A stretch of 31,840 nucleotides of DNA from a virus. Positions within the stretch are counted from its first letter, which is position 1; each line of letters begins with the position of its first letter. Location of the stretch: positions 1 through 31,840 of the IMG/VR virus record IMGVR_UViG_3300042339_001575; one strand, 5' to 3'. Position numbers and translations under genes: made by a program. Positions 1-11,700 of the stretch are shown here, in pieces. The notes beneath the pieces were generated by a model. The model was not told where the DNA came from, did not search any database, and saw only the letters and a program-made list of their open reading frames with translations.

Positions 1-1
1 T

Positions 2-2638
2 AGTGTATTCTATTATGAAGCTAAAGATAATGCACAATCAGGTAATCCTGGAGATGGTCATATTCTTTGGAATAATGCAACACAAATTAGTGCAACCCAA
101 ATAAACATAAATCATTTAACGGATGCTCCAATAACTGATATTGATATATTTTTAGCTCTATTACAAGTAGGTCAACAATTAACAATTCAAGATCGAAACA
201 ATAGTGCAAATTATCAAGTATGGGTTATTAATGGAGCAACTACCTTAATTACTGGAGCCTCCAATTACTGGACTGTTCCAGTTGCACTAGTTAGTTCTGG
301 TGGTACTCCACAGTTTGCAAATAATCATGAAATTTTCTTAGCCATAATTGCTGCAACTGGTTCTAGTGGCACAAGCGGTACTTCAGGCTCAACTGGTACT
401 TCAGGAACTTCAGGTTCAACTGGTACTTCCGGTACTTCAGGCTCAACTGGGTCAAATGGAACTAGCGGAACATCAGGTACTTCAGGCTCAGACGGAACAA
501 GCGGTACTTCAGGTACTTCCGGTATTGATGGAGTCTCAGGAACAGATGGTTCTTCAGGTACAAGCGGAACAACTGGTACTTCCGGTACTTCAGGTTCAGA
601 CGGAACCTCTGGTACTTCAGGTTCAAATGGTTCAGTTGGAACTTCCGGTACAAGCGGAACAACTGGTACTTCCGGTACTTCAGGTTCAGACGGAACAAGC
701 GGTACTTCTGGTTCAACCGGCACAAGCGGAACCTCTGGTACTTCTGGAACAAGCGGAACTTCTGGTTCAACTGGGTCAGATGGAACATCAGGCACAAGCG
801 GAACTTCTGGAATAGACGGCGTCTCTGGAACAGACGGTAGCTCTGGTACATCAGGCGAATCTGGCTCAAATGGAACTTCTGGAACAAGCGGTACTTCAGG
901 TTCAACTGGAACAAGCGGAACTTCTGGTACTTCTGGTACATCCGGTTCAACTGGTACTTCGGGTACAAGCGGAACTTCCGGTTCAACTGGTACTTCGGGT
1001 ACAAGCGGAACTTCCGGTTCAACTGGAACTTCAGGCACAAGCGGAACAAGTGGAACTTCAGGCACAAGCGGTACTTCAGGTTCTGATGGTACATCAGGAA
1101 CAAGCGGAACTTCTGGTATTGATGGAGTCTCTGGAACAAACGGTAGCTCAGGAACTTCGGGAGAATCAGGCTCAAACGGTACTTCTGGAACATCCGGTTC
1201 AACTGGAACTTCGGGAACTTCTGGTTCAACTGGAAGTTCAGGAACATCAGGCTCAACTGGTACATCTGGTACTTCCGGTTCAACTGGTACATCTGGAACT
1301 TCTGGCTCAACTGGTACATCTGGAACTTCTGGCTCAACTGGTACATCTGGTACTAGCGGTACTTCCGGTTCAAGCGGTACTTCTGGAACTTCAGGTTCAA
1401 CTGGAACTTCGGGAACATCAGGTTCAACTGGAACAAGCGGAACTTCTGGTAGTTCTGGTACATCGGGTTCAACTGGTACTTCAGGTTCAACTGGAACATC
1501 AGGAACTTCTGGTTCAAGTGGATCAGACGGTACTTCTGGTACTAGCGGTACGTCCGGTATTGATGGAGTCTCAGGAACAAATGGTAGCTCAGGTACATCA
1601 GGTTCAGCTGGAACAAGCGGAACATCTGGTACTTCTGGTACCTCTGGTTCTTCAGGAACTTCTGGTTCAAACGGCTCAAGCGGAACTTCTGGTTCAAATG
1701 GCTCAAACGGTTCTTCAGGAACTTCAGGTTCTAATGGATCAAGCGGAACTTCAGGTTCTAATGGATCAAGCGGAACTTCAGGCTCAAATGGTTCTTCTGG
1801 AACTTCAGGTTCTAATGGATCAAGCGGAACTTCTGGTACTTCAGGTTCAACTGGAACAAGCGGAACTTCTGGTTCAGATGGTTCATCTGGAACATCAGGT
1901 ATTGATGGAGTCTCTGGAACAAACGGCTCAAGCGGAACGTCGGGTTTAACTGGTACTTCGGGCTCAGACGGTTCAAGCGGTACTTCTGGTGGAACTGGTA
2001 CTTCAGGCTCAAACGGTTCAAGTGGTACTTCCGGTACATCTGGTTCAAGCGGAACTTCGGTTTCAGTATCCGGTACTCAATCTCAATATACGGTATTTGG
2101 TGCAGGTGGAACCACTGTAGTTGATTCAACCTTTGGTATATTTGAAGATACTACACTAGATGCCCTATTAATTGGAACCCAGGCTGTTGCTGAAATGCCA
2201 AATGAAGTAGTATACAGCCGCCATCAAAATATAACGACTGGAGTAAAACAGGCTCATTCAAATATTTTATACTCTGATCCAATTTCAGCCTTTGGCTCTG
2301 CTGGCTTAAAAATTGATATTGTAAATAATAAATCATTTGAGTTTAATACAGTGGATAGAATATATGGTATTCAAATTTATATGATAGGTAGTGCGGGAGG
2401 CTCTAATGAGGTTGATTATCGAATGTATAGCGGAGCTGTTAAAAATATTGCTGGAACTGTTTCAATTGTTGGAAATGGATTTACTGAAATTACGCTTGCT
2501 CAAGATTCAGTACTTTGGGTATCTATCCCAACTTTTACAATAAGTGGAGCAATTTTACTTATTAATATTGCAAATAATACATCTGACCAAATCGCAATTG
2601 CTGCACGAGTTGAAATAATTAGTGATGGATTGATATAA
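2..2638 (+). CDS. Collagen-like tail fibre protein (5' end outside window)
   Basis: The frame is open from base 2 to the TAA at 2636-2638 (878 codons visible), so the start lies upstream of the window. Visible residues 1-119 form a globular domain with no repeats. Residues about 120-686 are Gly-X-Y triplets, mostly GTS, GST, GSN and GSS. These are punctuated five times by a GID-GVS-GT block, at about 520, 808, 1117, 1557 and 1899. The last ~190 residues (about 2060-2638) are a beta-rich, non-repetitive globular tip. There is no proline in the triplet tract, unlike animal collagen. The architecture of globular domain, Gly-X-Y shaft and globular tip is typical of phage fibres and other trimeric bacterial or phage collagen-like proteins. 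It precedes the giant fibre gene by 81 bases and shares a 95-bp identical block with it. The fibre role is inferred from architecture and context; the receptor is unknown. Confidence 0.8.
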   Translation, partial: SVFYYEAKDNAQSGNPGDGHILWNNATQISATQININHLTDAPITDIDIFLALLQVGQQLTIQDRNNSANYQVWVINGATTLITGASNYWTVPVALVSSGGTPQFANNHEIFLAIIAATGSSGTSGTSGSTGTSGTSGSTGTSGTSGSTGSNGTSGTSGTSGSDGTSGTSGTSGIDGVSGTDGSSGTSGTTGTSGTSGSDGTSGTSGSNGSVGTSGTSGTTGTSGTSGSDGTSGTSGSTGTSGTSGTSGTSGTSGSTGSDGTSGTSGTSGIDGVSGTDGSSGTSGESGSNGTSGTSGTSGSTGTSGTSGTSGTSGSTGTSGTSGTSGSTGTSGTSGTSGSTGTSGTSGTSGTSGTSGTSGSDGTSGTSGTSGIDGVSGTNGSSGTSGESGSNGTSGTSGSTGTSGTSGSTGSSGTSGSTGTSGTSGSTGTSGTSGSTGTSGTSGSTGTSGTSGTSGSSGTSGTSGSTGTSGTSGSTGTSGTSGSSGTSGSTGTSGSTGTSGTSGSSGSDGTSGTSGTSGIDGVSGTNGSSGTSGSAGTSGTSGTSGTSGSSGTSGSNGSSGTSGSNGSNGSSGTSGSNGSSGTSGSNGSSGTSGSNGSSGTSGSNGSSGTSGTSGSTGTSGTSGSDGSSGTSGIDGVSGTNGSSGTSGLTGTSGSDGSSGTSGGTGTSGSNGSSGTSGTSGSSGTSVSVSGTQSQYTVFGAGGTTVVDSTFGIFEDTTLDALLIGTQAVAEMPNEVVYSRHQNITTGVKQAHSNILYSDPISAFGSAGLKIDIVNNKSFEFNTVDRIYGIQIYMIGSAGGSNEVDYRMYSGAVKNIAGTVSIVGNGFTEITLAQDSVLWVSIPTFTISGAILLINIANNTSDQIAIAARVEIISDGLI
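359..2060 (+). repeat. Gly-X-Y coding repeat of first fibre
   Basis: About 189 consecutive nine-base units each begin with a glycine codon. The protein-level repeat is strict, while the synonymous codons (TCA, TCT, TCC, AGC and AGT for Ser; ACT, ACA, ACC and ACG for Thr) vary from unit to unit. It is richer in GTS/GST and in Asp than the tract of the second fibre, which is dominated by GSN-GSS-GTS. Confidence 0.9.
839..933 (+). repeat. 95-bp block shared with the giant fibre gene
   Basis: Bases 839-933 are identical to 5396-5490 in the neighbouring fibre gene, including the rare GESG triplet and every synonymous choice. The match ends in ordinary diverged repeat on both sides. It marks recombination or gene conversion between the two fibre genes. 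Confidence 0.9.
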
Positions 2639-2643
2639 TACTG

Positions 2644-2697
2644 GCCTATCTTAAATAAATAATATTGATCAGTAAATAGGCTAAGATTCAGTCTATT
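2644..2697 (+). other. Two mutually exclusive hairpins between the fibre genes
   Basis: GCCTAT at 2644-2649 can pair with ATAGGC at 2676-2681. Alternatively, AATAGGCT at 2675-2682 can pair with AGTCTATT at 2690-2697 (8 bp, one G-U, 7-nt loop). The ATAGGC arm is shared, so only one stem can form at a time. No U-tract follows on the plus strand (it continues with A's), so this is not a standard terminator. It could be an attenuator, a processing site or chance in AT-rich DNA. Confidence 0.25.
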
Positions 2698-2719
2698 CAA
2701 AAAAAAGAAATTAAGCTAG

Positions 2720-5700
2720 ATGTCATATAAAATAACTTCGCCAGGTGGTGTTGAACTTAACGATAGTAGTGCAAATCCAAAGCTAGGATTACTAATTCCA
2801 ACCATTGACGATATTACCAATGCAAGTGGATCAGCTAAAGAAGGTTCTGTAATCTATAATAAATTAGATAATAATATTTATAGGTTTACTGGTGCAGCCT
2901 GGGAGTCAGCTGCTGGTAGTTCAGGCACAAGCGGTACATCTGGTTCAAGCGGAACTGCTGGTACTTCAGGTTCTAGTGCAATTGATGGTATTTCAAATGA
3001 GTCGTTTAATTCTTCATTAGTTACTGCATTTACTAATACCACTAATGATAGCGAAGTTATTACAATTGTAAATCAATTAAGTACTAAAATTGTTATTGGT
3101 GGATATTTTACAACTTTTAAAGGTGCTACCCGAAAGAGTTTAGTTAGATTAAATATTGACGGTTCTGAAGATATTGGATTTTATTCAAATTTAGGTACAG
3201 GTTTTAGTGCTGGAACTTATGTTGAAACAGTTAGTGTTCAAGCGGATGAAAAACTTATAATAGGTGGAGACTTTACCACATTTAATACTAATACCCGAAA
3301 CCGCTTAATCCGATTAAATTCAAATGGTACAGAAGATACTGCATTCTATACAAACTTAGGTTTGGGATTTAATGGAACAGTTATTCAATCCGCTGTTCAA
3401 GCCGATGGAAAGATTTTAGTAGGTGGAGTATTTACCACATTTGATGGAAATACCCGAAACCGCTTAATCCGATTAAATTCAGATGGTACAGAAGATACTG
3501 CATTCTATACAAACTTAGGCTCAGGTATTACTTCTCAAGTTAATGCAATTACAATTCAATCTGATAATTCTATATTAATCGGTACAGCAGCTGGCCTAAT
3601 TAAATTAAACGCAAATGGAACATTAGACTCAGCATTTAATTCAAACTTAGGTTCAAATGCAGTTGATATACTTGCAATTGCGTGTCAAGCCGACGGATTA
3701 ATATTAGTCGGCGGCGGATTTACTACATTTAATGGAACTACTAAAAATGGTCTAATCCGATTAAATTCAAATGGTACGGAAGATACTGCTTTTTATACTA
3801 AAATAGGAACAGGTTTTACTGGAGCATTTACCCCACTTGGATTCACAATAAATGTTCAATCAGACGGTCGTATACTTGTAGGTGGAGGTTTTGATTCATT
3901 TAATGGAGGTACTCGTCATAAGTTAGTTAGATTATTTGCAGATGGTACAGAAGATATTAGATTCTATGCCGCATTAGGAAGCGCCGTAGGCCCAGGTTCT
4001 CCAAGTGGATCTCAAATTAATACAATTTTACTTAAGAATAATTTAATATTGGTAGGCGGAGCTTTTACTACATTAAACGGAGTTACTCTAAACAATTTAT
4101 TTTCTTTATATAATAATTCAAACTTATCATCAGGGACAGTTGGTTCAAGCGGATCTAATGGAACTAACGGTTCTTCAGGATCAAGCGGAACCTCTGGAAC
4201 TTCTGGTGAATCTGGTTCTAATGGAAGCTCTGGAACTTCAGGTTCCAACGGCTCAAATGGTTCTTCGGGTACTTCAGGTTCCAACGGATCACATGGTAGC
4301 TCAGGTACTTCCGGTACTTCCGGATCAAATGGTAGCTCAGGTACTTCAGGTTCTAACGGATCTAATGGTTCAAGCGGAACTTCAGGTTCTAATGGTTCTT
4401 CAGGAACAAGTGGAACTTCAGGTTCTAACGGATCTAATGGATCAAGCGGAACTTCAGGTTCAAGTGGTTCTAATGGTAGCTCAGGAACATCAGGTTCAAG
4501 TGGTTCTAATGGATCAAGTGGAACTTCCGGCTCAAATGGATCAAGTGGAACTTCAGGTTCTAATGGATCAAATGGAAGCTCAGGAACTTCTGGTTCTAAC
4601 GGTTCTTCTGGTACGTCAGGTACATCAGGTTCTAATGGATCTTCTGGAACTTCAGGTTCTAATGGATCAAATGGAAGCTCTGGAACTTCTGGTTCTAATG
4701 GTTCAAGTGGAAGCTCTGGAACTTCTGGTTCTAATGGTTCAAGTGGAACTTCTGGTAGTTCTGGTTCAACTGGAACAAGCGGAACATCAGGTTCAAACGG
4801 TTCTTCAGGTACATCAGGTTCTAACGGTAGCTCAGGAACTTCTGGTTCTAATGGATCTAACGGTTCTTCTGGAACATCAGGTACTTCAGGTTCTAATGGC
4901 TCTTCTGGTACTTCAGGTACTTCTGGTTCAACCGGCTCAAACGGTAGCTCAGGAACTTCAGGTTCAAATGGTTCTAATGGAAGCTCAGGAACTTCTGGAA
5001 CTTCCGGCTCAAATGGTTCAAGCGGTACATCTGGTTCTAATGGAAGCTCTGGAACATCAGGTTCTAATGGCTCAAACGGTAGCTCAGGAACATCAGGTTC
5101 TAATGGCTCAAACGGTAGCTCAGGAACAAGCGGTACATCTGGTTCAAACGGTTTAAATGGAAGCTCAGGTACATCCGGATCAAATGGTTCTTCAGGAACT
5201 TCAGGTTCAAACGGTAGCTCAGGTACTTCAGGTACATCAGGTTCAAATGGTTCAAGCGGAACAAGCGGTTCAAATGGTAGCTCAGGAACATCTGGGACTA
5301 GTGGTTCTAATGGATCTTCTGGAACATCTGGTTCAAACGGTTCTTCCGGAACTTCAGGTTCTTCTGGAACATCTGGTTCTAATGGATCAAATGGAAGCTC
5401 TGGTACATCAGGCGAATCTGGCTCAAATGGAACTTCTGGAACAAGCGGTACTTCAGGTTCAACTGGAACAAGCGGAACTTCTGGTACTTCAGGAACTTCA
5501 GGTACAAGCGGTTCAAATGGTTCTTCCGGAACTTCCGGTTCTAATGGAAGCTCTGGTACATCTGGTTCTAATGGCTCAAATGGAAGCTCTGGTACTTCAG
5601 GTTCTAATGGATCTTCTGGTACTTCAGGTTCTAATGGATCAAATGGAAGCTCTGGAACTTCAGGTTCAAATGGTTCTTCAGGAACTAGTGGTACTTCAGG

Positions 5701-8700
5701 TTCGAATGGCTCAAATGGTAGCTCAGGAACTTCTGGTTCTAATGGGTCTTCTGGTACAAGTGGTACTTCTGGAACTTCTGGTTCAAATGGTTCTTCAGGA
5801 ACTTCAGGTTCTAATGGCAGTTCAGGTACTTCAGGTTCAAACGGTTCTTCCGGTACTAGCGGTACTTCTGGTTCAAATGGTTCTTCTGGAACAAGCGGTT
5901 CAAATGGTTCAAACGGATCATCCGGTACTTCAGGAACTTCAGGTTCAAACGGATCAAATGGTAGCTCAGGTACTTCAGGTTCAAACGGTTCTAGTGGAAC
6001 ATCTGGTACTTCTGGGTCAGATGGAACTTCTGGAACTAGTGGTACTTCAGGTTCAAACGGCTCAAATGGTAGCTCTGGAACAAGCGGAACTTCTGGTACA
6101 TCAGGTTCAAATGGTAGCTCTGGAACGAGTGGTTCAAATGGATCAAACGGTAGCTCAGGTACATCAGGTTCAAATGGTAGCTCTGGAACTTCAGGTTCTA
6201 ACGGGTCAAATGGATCATCTGGAACATCTGGTTCTAATGGATCAAATGGAAGCTCTGGTACTTCAGGAACAAGCGGTTCAAATGGATCATCTGGTACTTC
6301 AGGAACTTCAGGTTCAAATGGAAGCTCTGGAACATCTGGTTCTAATGGTAGTTCAGGAACATCAGGTACATCAGGTACGTCTGGAACATCAGGTTCAAAT
6401 GGCTCTTCTGGAACTTCCGGTTCTAATGGCTCAAATGGTTCTTCTGGAACTTCCGGCACAAGCGGATCAACCGGTTCTTCAGGAACAAGTGGAACATCAG
6501 GATCAAATGGATCAAGCGGTACTGCTGGTTCTTCTGGAACAAGCGGATCAAACGGTTCTTCCGGTACTTCAGGTTCAAATGGTTCAAGTGGAACTTCCGG
6601 TACTTCAGGTTCAAACGGATCACATGGTTCTTCTGGAACTTCAGGTTCAACTGGTTCTTCTGGAACAAGTGGAACCTCTGGAACTTCAGGTTCAACTGGT
6701 TCTTCTGGAACAAGTGGAACCTCTGGTACTTCTGGTTCAACTGGAACTTCAGGAACATCAGGTTCAAACGGCAGCTCAGGAACTTCTGGAACATCAGGTT
6801 CAAACGGCAGCTCAGGAACAAGCGGTTCTTCAGGAACTTCGGGTACTTCAGGTTCTAATGGTTCTTCTGGAACATCCGGTACTTCCGGTACATCTGGTTC
6901 AAACGGATCAAGTGGTACTTCTGGTTCTAATGGATCAAATGGAAGCTCAGGAACTAGTGGCACATCCGGTTCAAATGGCTCTAATGGAAGCTCTGGTACT
7001 TCAGGTTCTAATGGATCAAATGGTAGCTCTGGTACATCAGGTACTTCTGGAACATCCGGCTCAAATGGTTCTAACGGAAGCTCAGGAACTTCTGGTTCAA
7101 GTGGTACCTCAGGTACTTCCGGTTCTAACGGCTCTTCTGGTACTTCAGGCTCAAACGGTTCTTCTGGAACTTCAGGGTCAAATGGATCAAACGGTTCTTC
7201 TGGTACAAGTGGAACTTCAGGTTCAAATGGAACAAGCGGAACTAGCGGTTCTAATGGTTCAAGCGGAACTTCAGGTTCTAATGGATCAAGCGGAACCTCA
7301 GGTACTTCAGGAACATCCGGTTCGAATGGTTCAAATGGATCAAGCGGTACTTCAGGTTCTAATGGATCAAATGGAAGCTCGGGAACTTCTGGTTCTAATG
7401 GAAGCTCAGGTACGTCAGGTTCTAATGGTTCAAGTGGAACATCTGGTACTTCAGGTTCAAACGGCTCAAACGGTAGCTCAGGAACTTCAGGTTCTAATGG
7501 TTCAAGTGGAACCTCAGGTACTTCAGGTTCTAACGGAACCTCAGGAACATCAGGCTCAAATGGATCTAATGGTAGTTCAGGTACATCAGGTTCAAATGGA
7601 TCTAATGGAAGCTCGGGAACAAGTGGTACATCAGGAACATCCGGTACTTCAGGTTCTTCTGGAACATCAGGCACTTCCGGTTCAAACGGTTCTTCTGGAA
7701 CTTCTGGTTCTAATGGATCAAACGGTAGCTCAGGTACTTCAGGTTCTAATGGCTCTTCTGGTACTTCTGGAACATCAGGTTCAACTGGTACATCAGGAAC
7801 ATCAGGTTCAAGTGGAACTTCTGGAACTCGTGGTACATCAGGTACGTCAGGGACAGCCGGTTCTTCTGGAACTTCTGGCACAAGCGGATCTACTGGAACC
7901 TCAGGAACAAGTGGAATAAGCGGAGTAGATGGATCTAATGGTACATCAGGAACCTCCGGCACCTCAGGTTCGAATGGATCTTCTGGAACAAGCGGAACAT
8001 CTGGCTCTAATGGTTCTTCAGGATCAAGTGGAACCTCAGGAACATCTGGTTCAACTGGTACTTCTGGAACAAGCGGCTCAACTGGAACTTCTGGAACGTC
8101 AGGTTCTTCTGGAACGTCAGGTTCTTCTGGAACTTCTGGAACAAGTGGTACATCAGGTTCAAACGGTTCAAGTGGAACTTCAGGTTCTAACGGCTCAAAC
8201 GGTAGCTCAGGAACTTCTGGAACAAGAGGTACGTCTGGAACAAGCGGTTCTAATGGCTCAAGCGGTACTTCTGGAACTTCAGGCTCAACTGGTACTAGTG
8301 GTACTTCAGGTTCAAATGGTTCTTCCGGTTCAAGCGGTACCTCAGGTACTTCCGGTTCTAATGGCTCTTCTGGTACTTCAGGTTCAAACGGATCAAATGG
8401 TTCTTCTGGAACTTCAGGTTCAAATGGATCAAATGGTAGTTCCGGTACATCTGGTACTTCTGGTTCTAACGGATCAAATGGTACTTCAGGCTCAAATGGT
8501 TCAAACGGTTCAAGTGGAACTTCAGGTTCTAATGGATCTTCTGGAACATCTGGTACCTCTGGTTCTAATGGTTCTTCAGGAACCTCAGGTTCAACTGGCT
8601 CAAATGGTTCAAGTGGAACATCAGGTTCAAACGGTAGCTCAGGAACTTCAGGTTCTAATGGATCAAATGGTTCAAGCGGAACTTCAGGTTCAAATGGTTC

Positions 8701-11700
8701 TTCTGGAACTTCAGGCTCAAATGGTTCTTCTGGAACTTCAGGTTCTAATGGATCAAACGGTTCATCTGGAACTTCAGGTTCTAATGGATCAAGTGGTACA
8801 TCTGGTTCAAACGGTTCTTCTGGAACTTCAGGTTCTAATGGTTCTTCTGGAACAAGCGGAACCTCCGGTTCTAATGGTTCTTCTGGAACAAGCGGAACCT
8901 CCGGTTCTAATGGTAGTTCAGGTACTTCAGGTTCTAATGGATCTAATGGTTCTTCTGGTACTTCAGGTTCTAATGGATCAAACGGTTCATCTGGAACTTC
9001 TGGTTCTAATGGCTCAAGTGGTACATCTGGTTCAAACGGTTCTTCTGGAACTTCAGGTTCTAATGGATCAAATGGAAGCTCTGGTACTTCAGGTTCTAAT
9101 GGATCAAACGGTTCATCTGGAACTTCTGGTTCTAATGGCTCAAGTGGTACATCTGGTTCAAACGGTTCTTCTGGAACTTCAGGTTCTAATGGATCAAATG
9201 GAAGCTCTGGTACTTCAGGTTCTAATGGATCAAATGGAAGCTCTGGAACTTCAGGTTCTAATGGATCAAATGGAAGCTCTGGAACTAGTGGAACCTCAGG
9301 GTCTAATGGTTCAAATGGAAGCTCTGGAACTTCAGGCTCAACTGGTACTTCAGGTACATCAGGTTCTAACGGTACTTCAGGAACTTCAGGTTCAAATGGT
9401 TCAAGCGGTACATCAGGTTTAAATGGCTCAAATGGTTCAAGTGGAACATCAGGCTCAAATGGTTCTTCTGGAACTTCAGGTTCTAATGGATCTTCTGGAA
9501 CATCTGGTACCTCTGGTTCTAATGGTTCTTCTGGAACAAGCGGAACCTCCGGCTCAAATGGATCAAATGGTTCTTCTGGTACTTCTGGAACCTCAGGAAC
9601 AAGCGGAACAACTGGTTCAACTGGAACAAGCGGAACTTCAGGTTCAAGTGGATCAATTGGAACAAGTGGAACTAGTGGAACTTCAGGTACATCCGGTTCA
9701 AACGGTTCTTCTGGAACTTCAGGTTCTAATGGATCAAATGGAAGCTCAGGAACTTCGGGTTCTAATGGAAGCTCAGGTACTTCAGGTTCAAATGGATCAA
9801 ACGGTTCTTCAGGAACTTCAGGTTCAAACGGCTCTAATGGTAGCTCAGGTACGTCAGGCTCAAATGGATCTAATGGTAGCTCGGGAACTTCAGGTTCTTC
9901 TGGAACAAGAGGTACTTCAGGTACTTCCGGTACTAGTGGAACCTCAGGTTCTAATGGTAGCTCAGGAACTAGTGGAACCTCAGGTTCAAGCGGCTCAAAT
10001 GGTTCTTCTGGAACTTCTGGAACATCTGGTTCTAATGGTAGTTCAGGTACTTCTGGTACATCTGGCTCTAATGGATCAAATGGTTCTTCTGGTACTTCAG
10101 GTTCTAATGGATCAAACGGAAGCTCAGGTACATCAGGTTCTAATGGTTCTTCTGGAACAAGCGGTAGCTTAGGAACTTCTGGAACATCAGGTTCAAGCGG
10201 CTCAAATGGTTCTTCTGGAACTTCTGGAACATCTGGTTCTAATGGTTCTTCTGGTACTTCTGGTTCAAATGGATCAAACGGAAGCTCAGGAACATCAGGT
10301 TCTAATGGATCGAGTGGAAGCTCAGGAACGTCAGGTTCTAATGGTTCTTCTGGAACAAGCGGTAGCTTAGGAACTTCTGGAACATCAGGTTCAAACGGCT
10401 CAAATGGTTCTTCTGGTACTTCTGGTTCAAATGGATCAAATGGTTCTTCTGGTACTTCTGGTTCAAATGGATCAAACGGAAGCTCAGGAACATCAGGTTC
10501 TAATGGATCGAGTGGAAGCTCAGGAACGTCAGGTTCTAATGGATCAAGTGGAACTTCCGGTTCAAGTGGAACTTCTGGTTCTAATGGATCAAACGGAAGC
10601 TCAGGAACTTCAGGTTCAAATGGTTCTTCAGGAACTTCAGGTTCAAATGGCTCAAATGGTTCAAGTGGAACTTCAGGTACTTCAGGTTCAAATGGATCAA
10701 ACGGTTCAAGCGGAACATCAGGTTCAAATGGATCTAATGGATCAAGCGGAACATCCGGTACATCTGGTTCAAACGGATCAAATGGAAGCTCAGGAACTTC
10801 AGGTTCAAACGGCAGCTCTGGTACGTCAGGTACATCTGGTTCAAACGGATCAAATGGTTCTTCAGGTACTTCAGGCTCTAATGGATCTTCTGGAACTTCT
10901 GGTTCTAATGGCTCAAGCGGTACATCCGGCTCTAATGGTTCAAATGGTAGTTCAGGAACTTCAGGTTCTTCTGGAACAAGAGGTACTTCTGGTACTTCTG
11001 GTACTAGTGGAACTTCAGGAACATCAGGCTCAAACGGATCAAATGGTTCTTCTGGAACATCTGGAACTTCAGGTTCAAACGGCTCAAATGGAAGCTCTGG
11101 AACTAGTGGAACCTCAGGGTCTAATGGTTCATCTGGAACTTCTGGTTCTAATGGTTCAAGCGGTTCATCTGGTACTTCTGGAACAAGAGGTACTTCTGGA
11201 ACTTCTGGTACTTCAGGTACTTCCGGTTCTAATGGTTCTTCTGGAACTTCTGGTACTTCCGGTTCTAATGGTTCTTCTGGAACAAGTGGTACGTCTGGTT
11301 CAAATGGATCAAATGGAAGCTCTGGTACCTCTGGTTCTAATGGATCAAACGGAAGCTCAGGAACTTCAGGTTCTAATGGCTCAAGTGGAACATCTGGTTC
11401 AAACGGATCAAATGGAAGCTCTGGAACTTCTGGTACATCTGGTTCAAATGGCTCAAGCGGAAGCTCAGGAACTTCAGGCTCTAATGGAAGCTCAGGAACG
11501 TCGGGTTCAAACGGATCAAACGGTTCTTCAGGAACTTCTGGTTCAAGCGGTACATCCGGTTCTTCTGGCACAAGAGGTACTTCAGGTACTAGTGGTACCT
11601 CAGGTACATCAGGTTCAACTGGTACTTCTGGAACAAGCGGTACTTCTGGTTCTAATGGATCAAATGGAAGCTCAGGAACTTCAGGTTCAAACGGTTCAAA

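Noticed and set aside
325-1949. Open frames of 155-359 codons on plus and 246-294 codons on minus over the first fibre's repeat
   Set aside because: They are shadow frames of the nine-base repeat, rich in Leu/Gln/Val or Pro/Glu, with no globular segment. The frame from base 2 explains the region.
2643-2700. Rho-independent terminator after the first fibre gene
   Set aside because: Stems are present but followed by A's, not T's, on the plus strand.
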